DNA of 64,000 nt from Aquisalimonas sp. 2447 (GTDB lineage Bacteria > Pseudomonadota > Gammaproteobacteria > Nitrococcales > Aquisalimonadaceae), in the NCBI RefSeq assembly GCF_012044895.1, contig NZ_CP050695.1, positions 333,501 through 397,500 on the forward strand, in the 5' to 3' direction. The notes beneath the pieces are model-generated. The model was not told the DNA's origin. It made no database searches and was given only the letters and a program-made list of their open reading frames with translations. Within the stretch, counting starts at the first letter, position 1. Each line of letters begins with the position of its first letter. Positions 1 to 8,561 of this stretch are shown one piece after another. A program made the translations under genes and the position numbers.

Positions 1-1
1 G

Positions 2-916
2 GCCAGTGATTTCTGGTTGGTTCAGGTGTTCGCTCGCGCGATGATTCTAGGCCTAATTGCTCTTGGCCTAGCCTTTCTCGCTGGTTTTGCGGGTATCGTC
101 TCTCTCGCGCAGATGACCATCGCAGGAGTCGCCGCTTACACGGTGGCTATTTTCAGCACAACGGATCCTGGTTTGCAGGCGACTCTGCCTCCAGAAATCA
201 CAGTTATTCTCGCCCTTTCGCTCGCCGTTGCGGTGGCAAGCTTTGTTGGTTGGTTGGCAGTGCGAACCACCGGCATTTACACGATCATGATCACGCTAGC
301 CATTGCCGTAACGTTTTCTATTTTTGCCCGTCAAAATTATGTGGTGATGGGTGGCTTCACTGGATTTACAGGAGTGGCTGCGCCCGCGTTCGCGGGAGTG
401 CCATTGCGGTTACCTTTGCCCTTCTATTTTCTCTGCCTGATAGTAACTGTCGCTGGCTACTGGACAATCCGCCATTTGCGCCGCACGCCTTTTGGGCTCT
501 CCCTGCAGGGAATCCGTGATGGAGCCCGTCGAATGGCCGCACTTGGCTACAACGTTCATGCTCACCGCATACTTGCCTATGCCTTGGCAGGCCTCCTCGC
601 GGGAGCGGGCGGGATTCTTATGGTCTGGTTTAATACCCGTATTGACCCGTCTACGGTCTCCGTTATGCCAGTGATAAACATTCTCATCATCGCCATTATT
701 GGTGGTCTTGGGCACCCGATCGGTGCGTTTATCGAGGCATTGATATTCGTGCTTTTGGATATATTCGCTGCTGACCTAATTCCTGGAGCACGGGAGCGTT
801 TCAATCTTCTTGTAGGAGTGATTTTTCTGCTTATCGTAGCGTTTTCCCGCGACGGAGTCGTTGGTATCTGGAAATCGTATATCCGCTCCATGCGGACCCG
901 AGAGCCGGGTGCGTGA
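2..916 (+). CDS. livM: Branched-chain amino acid-type ABC transporter permease (LivM family), 5' end cut by window
   Basis: Inner-membrane permease subunit of a Liv-type importer. The product is almost all hydrophobic, with about eight predicted membrane segments and the LivM-type N-terminal pattern (LGLAFLAGFAGIVSLAQ). The EAA-like cytoplasmic loop that contacts the ATPases is near GIRDGARRMAALGYN. The frame is open to the left edge; the upstream codons read SDFWL, which fits the LivM family, so the TTG at 17 is probably not the start and roughly 25-30 residues lie outside. The binding protein gene, a split livG and a livF fusion follow on the same strand. Base composition here is visibly more AT-rich than in the rest of the window, consistent with acquired DNA. 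The substrate is unknown. Confidence 0.85.
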   Translation, partial: ASDFWLVQVFARAMILGLIALGLAFLAGFAGIVSLAQMTIAGVAAYTVAIFSTTDPGLQATLPPEITVILALSLAVAVASFVGWLAVRTTGIYTIMITLAIAVTFSIFARQNYVVMGGFTGFTGVAAPAFAGVPLRLPLPFYFLCLIVTVAGYWTIRHLRRTPFGLSLQGIRDGARRMAALGYNVHAHRILAYALAGLLAGAGGILMVWFNTRIDPSTVSVMPVINILIIAIIGGLGHPIGAFIEALIFVLLDIFAADLIPGARERFNLLVGVIFLLIVAFSRDGVVGIWKSYIRSMRTREPGA

Positions 917-934
917 GTTTTTCGCGTCCTCGGC

Positions 935-956
935 AAGGCATTCATTGAGATGCCTT
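935..956 (+). promoter_or_regulatory. Small intergenic hairpin between permease and binding protein genes
   Basis: AAGGCAT at 935-941 and ATGCCTT at 950-956 form a 7-bp stem with an 8-nt loop, in the only sizeable gap between livM and the binding protein gene. No U-tract follows, so it is not a canonical terminator. Hairpins in this place often set the relative mRNA level of binding protein and permease; that role is inferred here. Confidence 0.3.
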
Positions 957-985
957 AAAACTAGAGAAAGTAGGAGGAGAGAACC

Positions 986-2245
986 ATGTCACATAATGCG
1001 CTTCGAATGGCTGCGTTTTACACAGTGGCTACGCTGGGCTTGGTACCAATGGCTCAGGCCGATGAGGATCCTATTGTGATCGGGACTATGGCCACGCTTG
1101 AGGGTGCTTTTGCCTCAGCTGGCGAGGATGGCATGCGCGGTTTCCGTATGGCGCTTGAGGAATTCGATGGCGAAATCGCCGGGCGTGAGATCAAGGTGAT
1201 CTCGGAGTCCACGGATACCTCCCCGGAAAGCGCTGTGAATGCGGCCTAGAAACTGGTCAACGTGGACGGCGCTGACCTGCTTCTCGGACCGCTGTCGGGC
1301 TCCGAGGGGATTGCCGTGCGTGACTACTCACGGGATGTGGATGGAGTAACCTTCATCAATGGTGCGTCTGCAGCCCAGGAGACAACGCTCCGCGATCCCT
1401 CCGATAACTTCTTCCGGTTCAGCACGGATGGCGCTCAGTGGATGGCCGGGCTTGGCACCTACGTCGTCGACGAGCGCGACTGGAAACGCGTCGCGACGGT
1501 GGCCGAGGACTACTCGTTTCCTTACGCCCAGGTAGCCGGCTTTCTCTACGAGTTCTGCCAGGCCGGCGGCGAGGTGGCAGAGCGCTTTTGGACGCCGATT
1601 GGCACCAGCGACTATAGCTCCGTGGTGTTTTCGATCCCAGATGATGTTGACGCCATTTTCGTGGCCCTTACGGGCTCCGACGCTGTCGATTTCCTTCAAC
1701 AGTACCGTGATGCTGGCGGTGACAAACCCATCATCGGCGGCACGAATACTGTCGATGGCACGGTCCTGTCAGCCGAAGGTGGCCAACGTGATCATATTGT
1801 GGGGACGCCAAGTGGGGCACCAGTTCCCGGTGAGTGGGACAACGAGCAGTGGAAGAACTGGGTTGACCGCTATCACGAAATGTTCGGTGATGATGCGTTA
1901 AGCGAACCCTCGATCTTCGCCCATGCGTACTACACCAATACGCTCGCAATGCTGACGGCCCTTGAAGATGTCGGCGGCGAACTGGGTGACCACTCTGAGT
2001 ACCGTGAGGTGCTCGCCAACCTGGAAATCGAGACGCCCACGGGGGCCGTGTCCCTCGACGAGAACCGGGCCGCGATCGCCGACATGTTCCTCCGTGAGGT
2101 GCGGGTCGACGATGACGGCAACCTCTACAACGCCAACGTGGGGGTCGCGGAGGGTGTGAACCAGACGCTGGGCATGGACCGGGATGAATTCCTGGCTCTT
2201 GAAGCACCCAGCCGTGATCACCCGCGCTGCGCGGAAATTCGCTGA
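986..2245 (+). pseudogene. Liv-type ABC transporter substrate-binding protein interrupted by an in-frame amber codon
   Basis: Periplasmic binding protein of the Leu/Ile/Val family (type I fold). It begins at the ATG at 986 behind a strong Shine-Dalgarno run (GGAGGAGAG) and has a signal peptide ending near AQA-DED. The mature start, PIVIGTMATLEGAFASAGEDG, is typical of the family. The reading frame is open from 986 to 2245 (419 sense-codon positions) except for one TAG at 1247-1249, between NAA and KLVNVDGADLLLGPLSG. A single C-to-T change from CAG (Gln) would explain it. Unless it is suppressed or is a sequencing error, only an 87-residue fragment is made. A restart at the GTG at 1262 would lack the signal peptide. 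It lies between livM and the IS-split livG. Confidence 0.85.
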
Positions 2246-2278
2246 AGGGTCTTGACGGCGATGGCGACGGGAGGGTCG

Positions 2279-2492
2279 ATGCGCGGAAACCACGACACTA
2301 AGCAGGAGCGGGCCACGAGTCTGGCGGAGACACTCTTCGCTGGTGACGAGGCCGCCGCGCTCAGTCTGCGCCGCGTTTCGATGCGTTTCGGGTCTCTCGT
2401 CGCCCTGCAAGACATTTCGTTGACCGTGCCGGAAGCGGGGCGCCACGCCATACTCGGTGCCAACGGCGCGGGCAAGACGACACTGTTCAATT
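2279..2492 (+). pseudogene. livG: LivG-type ABC ATPase, 5' fragment (split by IS66 element)
   Basis: N-terminal part of a Liv-type ATPase up to and including the Walker A motif (GANGAGKTT). The likely start is the ATG at 2279, just after GGGAGGG at 2269-2275; TTG 2252 and ATG 2261 are in-frame alternatives. The coding frame stops being LivG at the insertion point after TLFN; read-through into the element adds about 48 foreign residues before a stop at 2635. The rest of the gene resumes at 4815 in the same frame once the IS and one copy of the target duplication are removed. Confidence 0.88.
2485..2492. repeat. Target-site duplication, left copy (GTTCAATT)
   Basis: GTTCAATT directly precedes the left end of the IS and is repeated exactly at 4807-4814. 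An 8-bp duplication is the size expected for IS66-family transposition. Both copies being identical argues for a fairly recent insertion. Confidence 0.9.
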
Positions 2493-2512
2493 GTAAGCGA
2501 TCCGGGAACCCC
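2493..2512. repeat. IS66 left terminal inverted repeat
   Basis: GTAAGCGATCCGGGAACCCC; matches 16 of 20 positions of the inverted right end at 4787-4806. It marks the tnpC-proximal end of the element. Confidence 0.85.
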
Positions 2513-2514
2513 AA

Positions 2515-4119
2515 CTACTCAGCGGATTTGAGCGCGTATAGGCTCTCATCCTGGTTCCACGGCAGCAGATCCGTGATGGCCTCGTCGGTTGTCGCCGCCG
2601 GCAGGTTCTTTAACACCTCGAGCAGGTACGCGTAGGGCTCCAGGCCGTTGATCTTGGCCGTCTCGATGACGCTGTAGATCGTGGCGCTGGCGTGGGCGCC
2701 CCGCTGTGTGTGGCTAAAAAGCCAGTTCTTGCGCCCCACCACGAACGGCCGGATGGCGTTCTCCGCGGGGTTGTTGTCCAGCGGGATGCGCCCATCGTCC
2801 AGGAACCGGATGAGCCGGGGCCACTGGCTGTTGAGGTAGTGCACGGCTTTGCCGATGGCGGTCTTCGGCGGCACCTTCTCCAGTGACTGGTCAAGCCACT
2901 GGCGCAGATCCTTGATCAGCGGCTGGCTGTGCGTGGCGCGCAGGCGTTCACGCTCCTCAACGGGCAGGCCCTGCGCCTCGCGTTCCACGCGGTAGAGTTT
3001 GCCGATGGACGCCAGCGCTCGGTCCGCCTTCCCGGTCTTGCCCTTGGGCTGGGCTTTCTGGGCCTCGACGAACTGCCGCCTGGCGTGCGCCCAGCAGCCA
3101 GCGTGAGTGATCGCATTGTCGCGCACCACCTGGGCATAGCCCTCGTAACCGTCGGTGAGCAGGATGCCGTCGTAGTCATCCAGCAGGCGGCGCGGGACCT
3201 GGCCCGAGCGGCTGGGGTCGTAGTCGAACAGCACCACCTCGGCACCGGGTGGTCCGCCGCGCTGGACCCACATGTACGAGGTGCTGGAGGCAGCACGCCC
3301 GGGCTCGGTGTTCACCTGCACGGTCGTCTCGTCCATGTGGATGAGTTCCGCGCCTTGCAGATGGGCGCGCAGGCGCTCGGCCAGTGGGGCGAGCAACGTG
3401 CCCATCTCCACCATCCAGCGGGCGAGCGTGTTCCGTGGCAGCTCCAGGCCCAGTCGTTTGAAGACCTGCTCCTGGCGGTACAGCGGCAGCGCGTCCTGGT
3501 ACTTGGCGGTGGCGATATAGGCAAGCAGTCCGGGGCTCGCGTTGCTCTTCGGCAGCGGCTGCGGCGGCAGATCGGCGATCTGGACACCGTCCTCGCAGGC
3601 CCGGCAGGCGTACTTGATGCGCACATGGCGCAGCACCTGGATCTGGGCCGGGATGATGTCGAGCTGCTCGGTGACCTCTTCGCCGATGCGGGTGAGCGCA
3701 CCGCAGCCGCAGGCGCACTGCTGTTCGTCCTCGGGGAGATCGTGGACGATGTCCACGCGAGGCAGCTCCGGCGGCAGTGGGGCGCGCCCACCCCGGCGAC
3801 GCTTGCCGCCACTGGGGGCCGGCTGGTTTTCCTCTTCCGCCTCGGCAGTCTCACCTGACTCGGCGGGCTCTTCCACCAGGCTCTCGGCCTCGTCGAAGAA
3901 CAGGTCCTGCTGCTTGATGCTGTACTTCTCGGTGGAGGGGCCGAAGCGGTTGTCCAGCAGCAGCCGGATTTGCTCGAACAGCGAGCGCTTCTCTGCCGCC
4001 CACGCGGCCTCCTTCTCGGCGAGTTGGGCCTGGAGGCGTTCGACCAGAGCGCGCTGTTCGTCGAGCTCGCGCTGGAGATCGGAACTGGATGGCAACGTGT
4101 TGGTATCGGCCCGTTTCAT
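2515..4119 (-). CDS. tnpC: IS66-family transposase TnpC
   Basis: DDE transposase of IS66 elements, 534 residues, full length for the family. An N-terminal leucine-zipper-like coiled coil (about residues 10-55) is followed by a basic, proline-rich linker and a zinc-finger-like segment (CACGCG, then CRAC). The catalytic core shows the acidic triad in recognisable contexts: D263 (HMDETT), D323 (LTDGYEG) and E453 (NNPAENAIRP). The C-terminal IS66 tail is present. It lies downstream of tnpB on the minus strand. Nothing suggests inactivation. Confidence 0.95.
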   Translation of the reverse strand: MKRADTNTLPSSSDLQRELDEQRALVERLQAQLAEKEAAWAAEKRSLFEQIRLLLDNRFGPSTEKYSIKQQDLFFDEAESLVEEPAESGETAEAEEENQPAPSGGKRRRGGRAPLPPELPRVDIVHDLPEDEQQCACGCGALTRIGEEVTEQLDIIPAQIQVLRHVRIKYACRACEDGVQIADLPPQPLPKSNASPGLLAYIATAKYQDALPLYRQEQVFKRLGLELPRNTLARWMVEMGTLLAPLAERLRAHLQGAELIHMDETTVQVNTEPGRAASSTSYMWVQRGGPPGAEVVLFDYDPSRSGQVPRRLLDDYDGILLTDGYEGYAQVVRDNAITHAGCWAHARRQFVEAQKAQPKGKTGKADRALASIGKLYRVEREAQGLPVEERERLRATHSQPLIKDLRQWLDQSLEKVPPKTAIGKAVHYLNSQWPRLIRFLDDGRIPLDNNPAENAIRPFVVGRKNWLFSHTQRGAHASATIYSVIETAKINGLEPYAYLLEVLKNLPAATTDEAITDLLPWNQDESLYALKSAE

Positions 4120-4163
4120 GCCGGTAATTGTACCAAAAAGGCACTAGAGAGACGACCAAAATG

Positions 4164-4520
4164 TCAGCCAACCGACTGATAACGCAGCGCTTTGTGTGGT
4201 CGCATGCGGCTAATGTCGATGCCATCGAGCAGCCAGTTGAGCTCCTGGCCGGAGAGTGTCAGACGCTCCTGCTCACCGCACACTGGCCACTTGAACCGCT
4301 CCTGCTCGAGGCGCTTGTACCAGACCACGAAGCCGTTGCACTCCCAGAACAGGATCTTCACCTTATCCTGCGCCCGGTTGCAGAACACGAACACCGCCGC
4401 GGTGAACGGATCGCACTCCATGACTTCTTGGACGAGCAGCGAGAGCCCGTCGATGGACTTGCGCATGTCCACGGGCTCGCGGCACAGATACACCGCCACA
4501 TCGCTCCCGGGCCGGATCAT
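4164..4520 (-). CDS. tnpB: IS66-family accessory protein TnpB
   Basis: 118-residue IS66 Orf2-type protein, recognised by PVDMRKSIDGLS and the segment FVFCNRAQDKVKILFWECNGF, both hallmarks of the family. It is required with TnpA and TnpC for transposition of characterised IS66 elements, although its biochemical role is unknown. Its ATG overlaps the tnpA stop (4-bp overlap, 4517-4520), pointing to coupled translation; tnpC follows after 44 bp. Confidence 0.93.
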   Translation of the reverse strand: MIRPGSDVAVYLCREPVDMRKSIDGLSLLVQEVMECDPFTAAVFVFCNRAQDKVKILFWECNGFVVWYKRLEQERFKWPVCGEQERLTLSGQELNWLLDGIDISRMRPHKALRYQSVG

Positions 4521-4723
4521 GCCACCACCTCCACGGCGACGAACCGTGCGGGACGGTGACGCTCCGGAACCGGAACCCCAGCCTCATGCAGCCGGCGCTC
4601 CCAGTCCATCAGCTCGGCCAGCGAGACATCCTGGCGCCGGGCATACTCACTCAGTGACAAACCCAATGCGTGGGCGTGATACAAATGGCCCAACCAGCGG
4701 GCTCGTACCGGGGATAACCACAT
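4517..4723 (-). CDS. tnpA: IS66-family accessory protein TnpA (short)
   Basis: 68-residue product with a helix-turn-helix-like segment (LSLSEYARRQDVSLAELMDWERRL) of the kind found in TnpA/Orf1 of IS66 elements, where it is thought to bind DNA. It is shorter than the usual 90-130 residues. It is the first gene of the tnpABC set, begins about 60 bp inside the right terminal repeat, and overlaps tnpB by 4 bp. The assignment rests mainly on position plus the HTH pattern. Confidence 0.75.
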   Translation of the reverse strand: MWLSPVRARWLGHLYHAHALGLSLSEYARRQDVSLAELMDWERRLHEAGVPVPERHRPARFVAVEVVA

Positions 4724-4786
4724 ACTCCAGGCCTCCCATCCATCTGGAAGGCTCAGTGTCCCGGAACCGGAATCGACTCAACAGAT

Positions 4787-4806
4787 GGGGTTCGTGGAGC
4801 GGTTAC
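4787..4806. repeat. IS66 right terminal inverted repeat
   Basis: Inverse of GTAACCGCTCCACGAACCCC, matching 16 of 20 bases of the left end at 2493-2512. The tnpA promoter presumably lies close inside this end. Confidence 0.85.
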
Positions 4807-4814
4807 GTTCAATT
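4807..4814. repeat. Target-site duplication, right copy (GTTCAATT)
   Basis: Exact repeat of 2485-2492. Deleting 2493-4814 restores an uninterrupted livG reading frame (ACA CTG TTC AAT TGC ATC ACC). Confidence 0.9.
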
Positions 4815-5419
4815 GCATCACCGGCGATCTGGTGCCCAGCGGCGGACGGATTCAGATGTTCTCCGAGGACATTACCCGATTGCCGGCGCACCAGCGTATC
4901 CGGCGCGGCCTGCGCCGCACCTACCAAACATCATTGGTTTTTCCGGAACTCAGTGTGCTGGATAACCTTTTTCTCGCTGAACAGGGTGTCCACGGCGGTC
5001 GTCAATCCTTCCTCTGGGTGGCTCCTGACAACCCCCATCGGCAACGCGCCCAGGAACTCGCGGAGTTCGTCGGCCTGGAATCGTGGATCGGCACCCTGGC
5101 GGGCGAGCTTTCCCATGGCCAGAAGCGCCAGCTGGAAATTGGCATGGCGTTGGCGGGGCAACCGCGGCTTGTGCTCTTCGATGAGCCGGCCGCCGGTCTG
5201 TCGCAGTCAGAGCGCGGTCGACTACGTGAGATCCTGTTTGGCCTGCCGCGATCTATCACGTTCGTCATTATTGAACACGATCTCGAGGTAGCGCTCAGCG
5301 TTGCCGATCGAATCACCGTCCTGCACCAGGGTGCCTTCTTCCGTTCGGGAACACCCGCGGAGATCGAGGCGGACGAGTCGGTGCAGGAAATCTACCTGGG
5401 GCGGAGAAGCGATGAATAG
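4815..5419 (+). pseudogene. livG: LivG-type ABC ATPase, 3' fragment (split by IS66 element)
   Basis: Remainder of the split ATPase, in the same frame as the 5' part. It contains the Q-loop (YQTSLVFPELSV), a LivG-type signature (ELSHGQKRQLEIGMALAGQ), Walker B (LVLFDEPAAGL) and the H-loop (IIEHD). Apart from the insertion, no stop or frameshift is visible, so precise excision would give a complete LivG of about 272 residues. Any restart inside this fragment would lack Walker A and could not be a working ATPase. Its stop (TAG 5417-5419) overlaps the livF start at 5412. Confidence 0.9.
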
Positions 5420-7721
5420 CGAGGCGCGTCGGCGAGCCACCTACCCCGCGCTCGAAATCGAGGCGCTGGATGTTCACTACGGGGAGGCATACGTGCTCCA
5501 GCAGGTCTCGCTGCAGGTGCCTGCGGGCGAGGTGGTGACAGTAGTGGGCCGCAATGGCATGGGCAAGACAACCCTGTGCCAGACGGTGATGGGGCTCAAG
5601 CGCTCCACAGCCGGCATCGTCCGCGTCTTGGGGGGTGACGTATCGGGGCTGCCACCGGAGCAGATCGTCCAGCGGGGTGTCGGCTACGTTCCTCAGGGAC
5701 GGCGCGTCTGGCCGTCGCTTTCAGTGGACGAGCACCTGCGCATGCTAGCGCCACGCAGGCGCGATGGCGACGTTCGCTGGACGCAGGAGCGCATCTACGA
5801 GATTTTCCCGCGGCTTGCGGAGCGTCGCAATAACAGCGGAACCCAGCTTTCCGGTGGCGAGCAGCAGATGCTGGCTATCGGGCGTGCCCTCCTGGCGCAG
5901 CCGAGTCTGCTGGTCATGGATGAGCCCACCGAGGGTCTCGCGCCGGTCATTGTCGATCAGATCGTCGACCTGTTGCGCGAGCTCGCGGCAGAGGGTGAGA
6001 TAGCCACTCTGCTGGTGGAACAGAATCTGCGCGTCGCCTTGGACGTGGCCCGCGAGGCGATCGTTCTGGTCAACGGCCGCGTGGCATTGCGAACGCCGGC
6101 CGAGGCACTTGCCCGCGACCGAGAGCTTCAGCAGCAGCTGCTTGGTGTTAGTCGAGACACCGACGACGCCCCCACTCAGACAGCCGAAACGCGGGAGGAG
6201 GGCGCGACGCCCGGCCCGGCGTCTGCGGCAGCGATGGAGAGGAGCACCATGGATAAGCCTTTCGCTGGAGGTCCGGCGCCCTGGACGCGCTGGGGCTATG
6301 GCAACCCGTACGGCCGCAACGAAGAAAGAGAGGAGGCGTCTGCACCGTCCGCCCATGAGATTACGCCCACCCGCTGGTCGCGTGCGGCCGGTGCCCCGGC
6401 TGGTGGTGCGTCGCCGACCCCTGGTGCTGTTCCTGGAGTGCCGGGTTCGGGTGCGCGCCGGCCGGCGTCGGTTACCCCGGCCCGGCCTCAGGGGGAGCGG
6501 CAGCGCCTGGCTTATGTGGTCGGAACCTTCGATACCAAGAGGCGCGAGCTCGATTATCTGGCAGAGCGATTGCGCCGGTTCGGCGTCCGCGTGCGCACTG
6601 TCGACCTGTCGACCAGCGACGGGGCGAGCACCGCAGATGTGCGACCGACCACCGTGGCTGACTGCCATCCCAATGGGCGTGGTGCGGTATTTACCGGCGA
6701 CCGAGGTTCGGCGGTCACGGCTATGGCTACCGCGTTTGTTCACTACCTGCTCGGCAGGAACGATGTCGGTGGTGTGATCGGAGCCGGCGGCTCCGGGGCG
6801 ACAGCACTCGTGACCCCTGCTATGCAGGCCTTGCCCGTGGGCGTTCCGAAAGTCATGGTCTCGACCGTCGCCTCCGGTGATGTTGCTCCTTACGTGGGCC
6901 CCACTGATCTCTGCATGATGCACTCGGTTACGGATGTTGCTGGCATCAACCGCATTTCCCGGCGGGTACTCTCGAATGCAGCCCACGCCCTCGCGGGCAT
7001 GGTGAGCATGCCGGTTCCGGCGGACGTCGATGACCGGCCCGCTGTGGGGCTCACCATGTTCGGCGTGACCACGCCCTGTGTGCAGGCAGTGAGGCAACGC
7101 CTGGAGGGACGTCACGATTGCCTGGTGTTCCACGCTACCGGGACCGGCGGGCAAGCCATGGAAAAGCTTGCTGCCTCCGGAATGTTGGATGGCCTACTCG
7201 ATATTTCCCTGACCGAGGTGTGCGACCTGCACGTGGGCGGCGTCATGAGCGCCGGCGAAGGGCGGCTCGATGTCCTGGCGGAGCGCGAGTTGCCCTATGT
7301 TGGTTCCCTGGGTGCTCTGGACATGGTGAATTGGGGGGCCTGGGAAACCGTGCCGGAGCGCTTCTCCAAGCGCAATCTCTACCGGCATAACCCGCAGGTC
7401 ACCCTGATGCGCACCACCCCCGAGGAATGTCGGGAGATGGGGCGCTGGATCGGTCGCAAGCTCTCTCGCGCCCTTGGCCCCGTGCGCTTTCTGATACCGG
7501 AAGGTGGGGTGTCCATGCTTGATGCACCGGGACAGCCTTTCCATGACCCGGATGCTGATGCTGCGCTCTTTGCCGGGCTCGAGGAGACGTTCCAGACCGG
7601 ACCGGCCAGAACGCTTGAACGGCTACCCCATCACATCAACGATCCCGCTTTCGCCGATGCCCTGGTGGCGGCCTACGAGGCGATCGCGCGTAATCCGAGC
7701 GAACGGAGGAGTCAGGCATGA
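5412..7721 (+). CDS. LivF-type ABC ATPase fused to a Tm-1-like (UPF0261) domain
   Basis: 769-residue two-part protein. Residues 15-235 are a complete LivF-type ATPase: Walker [10 protein letters not shown] (46-54), signature [15 protein letters not shown], Walker [12 protein letters not shown] and H-loop LLVEQN. Residues 240-360 are a Pro/Ala/Gly-rich linker. Residues 366-769 are a whole Tm-1-like/UPF0261 domain starting [10 protein letters not shown], with [18 protein letters not shown] and a glycine-rich [10 protein letters not shown] segment. The UPF0261 half is homologous to the N-terminal half of plant Tm-1; its bacterial function is unknown. The start overlaps the livG end by 8 bp, and the stop overlaps the next ATG. 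An in-frame ATG at 6249 preceded by AGGAG (6240-6244) could give the second domain alone. No frameshift is needed to read the fusion. Confidence 0.88.
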   Translation: MNSEARRRATYPALEIEALDVHYGEAYVLQQVSLQVPAGEVVTVVGRNGMGKTTLCQTVMGLKRSTAGIVRVLGGDVSGLPPEQIVQRGVGYVPQGRRVWPSLSVDEHLRMLAPRRRDGDVRWTQERIYEIFPRLAERRNNSGTQLSGGEQQMLAIGRALLAQPSLLVMDEPTEGLAPVIVDQIVDLLRELAAEGEIATLLVEQNLRVALDVAREAIVLVNGRVALRTPAEALARDRELQQQLLGVSRDTDDAPTQTAETREEGATPGPASAAAMERSTMDKPFAGGPAPWTRWGYGNPYGRNEEREEASAPSAHEITPTRWSRAAGAPAGGASPTPGAVPGVPGSGARRPASVTPARPQGERQRLAYVVGTFDTKRRELDYLAERLRRFGVRVRTVDLSTSDGASTADVRPTTVADCHPNGRGAVFTGDRGSAVTAMATAFVHYLLGRNDVGGVIGAGGSGATALVTPAMQALPVGVPKVMVSTVASGDVAPYVGPTDLCMMHSVTDVAGINRISRRVLSNAAHALAGMVSMPVPADVDDRPAVGLTMFGVTTPCVQAVRQRLEGRHDCLVFHATGTGGQAMEKLAASGMLDGLLDISLTEVCDLHVGGVMSAGEGRLDVLAERELPYVGSLGALDMVNWGAWETVPERFSKRNLYRHNPQVTLMRTTPEECREMGRWIGRKLSRALGPVRFLIPEGGVSMLDAPGQPFHDPDADAALFAGLEETFQTGPARTLERLPHHINDPAFADALVAAYEAIARNPSERRSQA

Positions 7722-8551
7722 CCGGATTCGACCGAGGGGAACTCATGGCCCGCTTCCATCAAAAGGTGTCCGGCGGGGAGCCCATCATCGGTGGTGGCGC
7801 CGGCACGGGGCTGTCGGCGAAGTGCGAGGAAGCAGGCGGCATCGATCTCATCGTGATCTACAACTCGGGGCGTTACCGAATGGCCGGGCGAGGTTCGCTT
7901 GCCGGGTTGCTTGCATTCGGCAACGCCAACGAGATCGTCATGGATATGGCGCGCGAAGTGTTGCCTGTGGTTCGCAAGACGCCGGTGCTCGCCGGTGTCA
8001 ACGGTACCGACCCATTTATCGTTGGTCGCCACTTCCTGCGGCAGGTGCGTGCCGCAGGCTTTGCCGGCGTTCAGAACTTTCCTACTGTCGGGCTGATCGA
8101 CGGCCAGTTCCGTGCCAATCTCGAAGAGACCGGCATGGGCTTCGAGCGAGAGGTGGAGATGATCGCCGAGGCGCGGAGCCTCGACCTGCTCACGACGCCC
8201 TACGTCTTCAATGAGGACGAGGCCGAGGCGATGACCCTTGCCGGTGCCGATATATTGGTGGCCCACATGGGGTTGACCACCGGCGGGGCAATCGGCGCCC
8301 GCACCGGACTCGATCTGGACAGCTGCGTCGCACGCATCAACGCCATCGCCGAGCGTGCCCACGGCCTGCGCGACGATCTCCTCGTGCTCTGCCACGGCGG
8401 GCCGATCGCGGAGCCGGCCGACGCCGCCCACATCCTTGCCAACTGCCCGGGTTGCCACGGTTTCTTCGGCGCCAGCTCCATGGAGCGGCTGCCCACCGAG
8501 AATGCACTCGTCGCGCGCACCCGCGAGTTCGTCGGTCTGCGTCGGCACTAA
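7718..8551 (+). CDS. Tm-1-type TIM-barrel protein (phosphoenolpyruvate hydrolase family, PF09370-like)
   Basis: 277 residues, start ATG 7718 overlapping the upstream stop (ATGA). It resembles the TIM-barrel family annotated as PEP hydrolase-like, which also forms the C-terminal half of the plant Tm-1 antiviral protein. Visible landmarks are [11 protein letters not shown] near the N terminus, [45 protein letters not shown], and [10 protein letters not shown] followed by [12 protein letters not shown], a phosphate-binding-like end. Catalysis is not established for the family, so the enzyme name should be treated as a family label. Coupling to the Tm-1-like fusion upstream indicates the two work together. 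Confidence 0.85.
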   Translation: MTGFDRGELMARFHQKVSGGEPIIGGGAGTGLSAKCEEAGGIDLIVIYNSGRYRMAGRGSLAGLLAFGNANEIVMDMAREVLPVVRKTPVLAGVNGTDPFIVGRHFLRQVRAAGFAGVQNFPTVGLIDGQFRANLEETGMGFEREVEMIAEARSLDLLTTPYVFNEDEAEAMTLAGADILVAHMGLTTGGAIGARTGLDLDSCVARINAIAERAHGLRDDLLVLCHGGPIAEPADAAHILANCPGCHGFFGASSMERLPTENALVARTREFVGLRRH

Positions 8552-8561
8552 GGAGTCCGCC

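Larger units (their letters stand above)
2493..4806. mobile_element. Complete IS66-family insertion sequence (2314 bp)
   Basis: Bounded by imperfect terminal inverted repeats (left GTAAGCGATCCGGGAACCCC, right end inverted GTAACCGCTCCACGAACCCC, 16 of 20 matching) and by 8-bp direct repeats GTTCAATT. It carries the three genes usual for IS66 (tnpA, tnpB, tnpC), all on the minus strand and apparently intact, so it may still be mobile. It sits inside livG immediately after the Walker A region. IS66 ends beginning GTAA and 8-bp target duplications are family characters. Confidence 0.95.

Noticed and set aside
17..19. TTG at 17 as the true livM start
   Set aside because: The frame is open to the window edge and the codons before it read like LivM, so the start lies outside.
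1247..1249. Amber codon as programmed recoding (pyrrolysine or readthrough)
   Set aside because: The codon sits where Gln fits, no recoding hairpin is evident, and the operon already contains another lesion; a simple nonsense mutation is the simplest reading.
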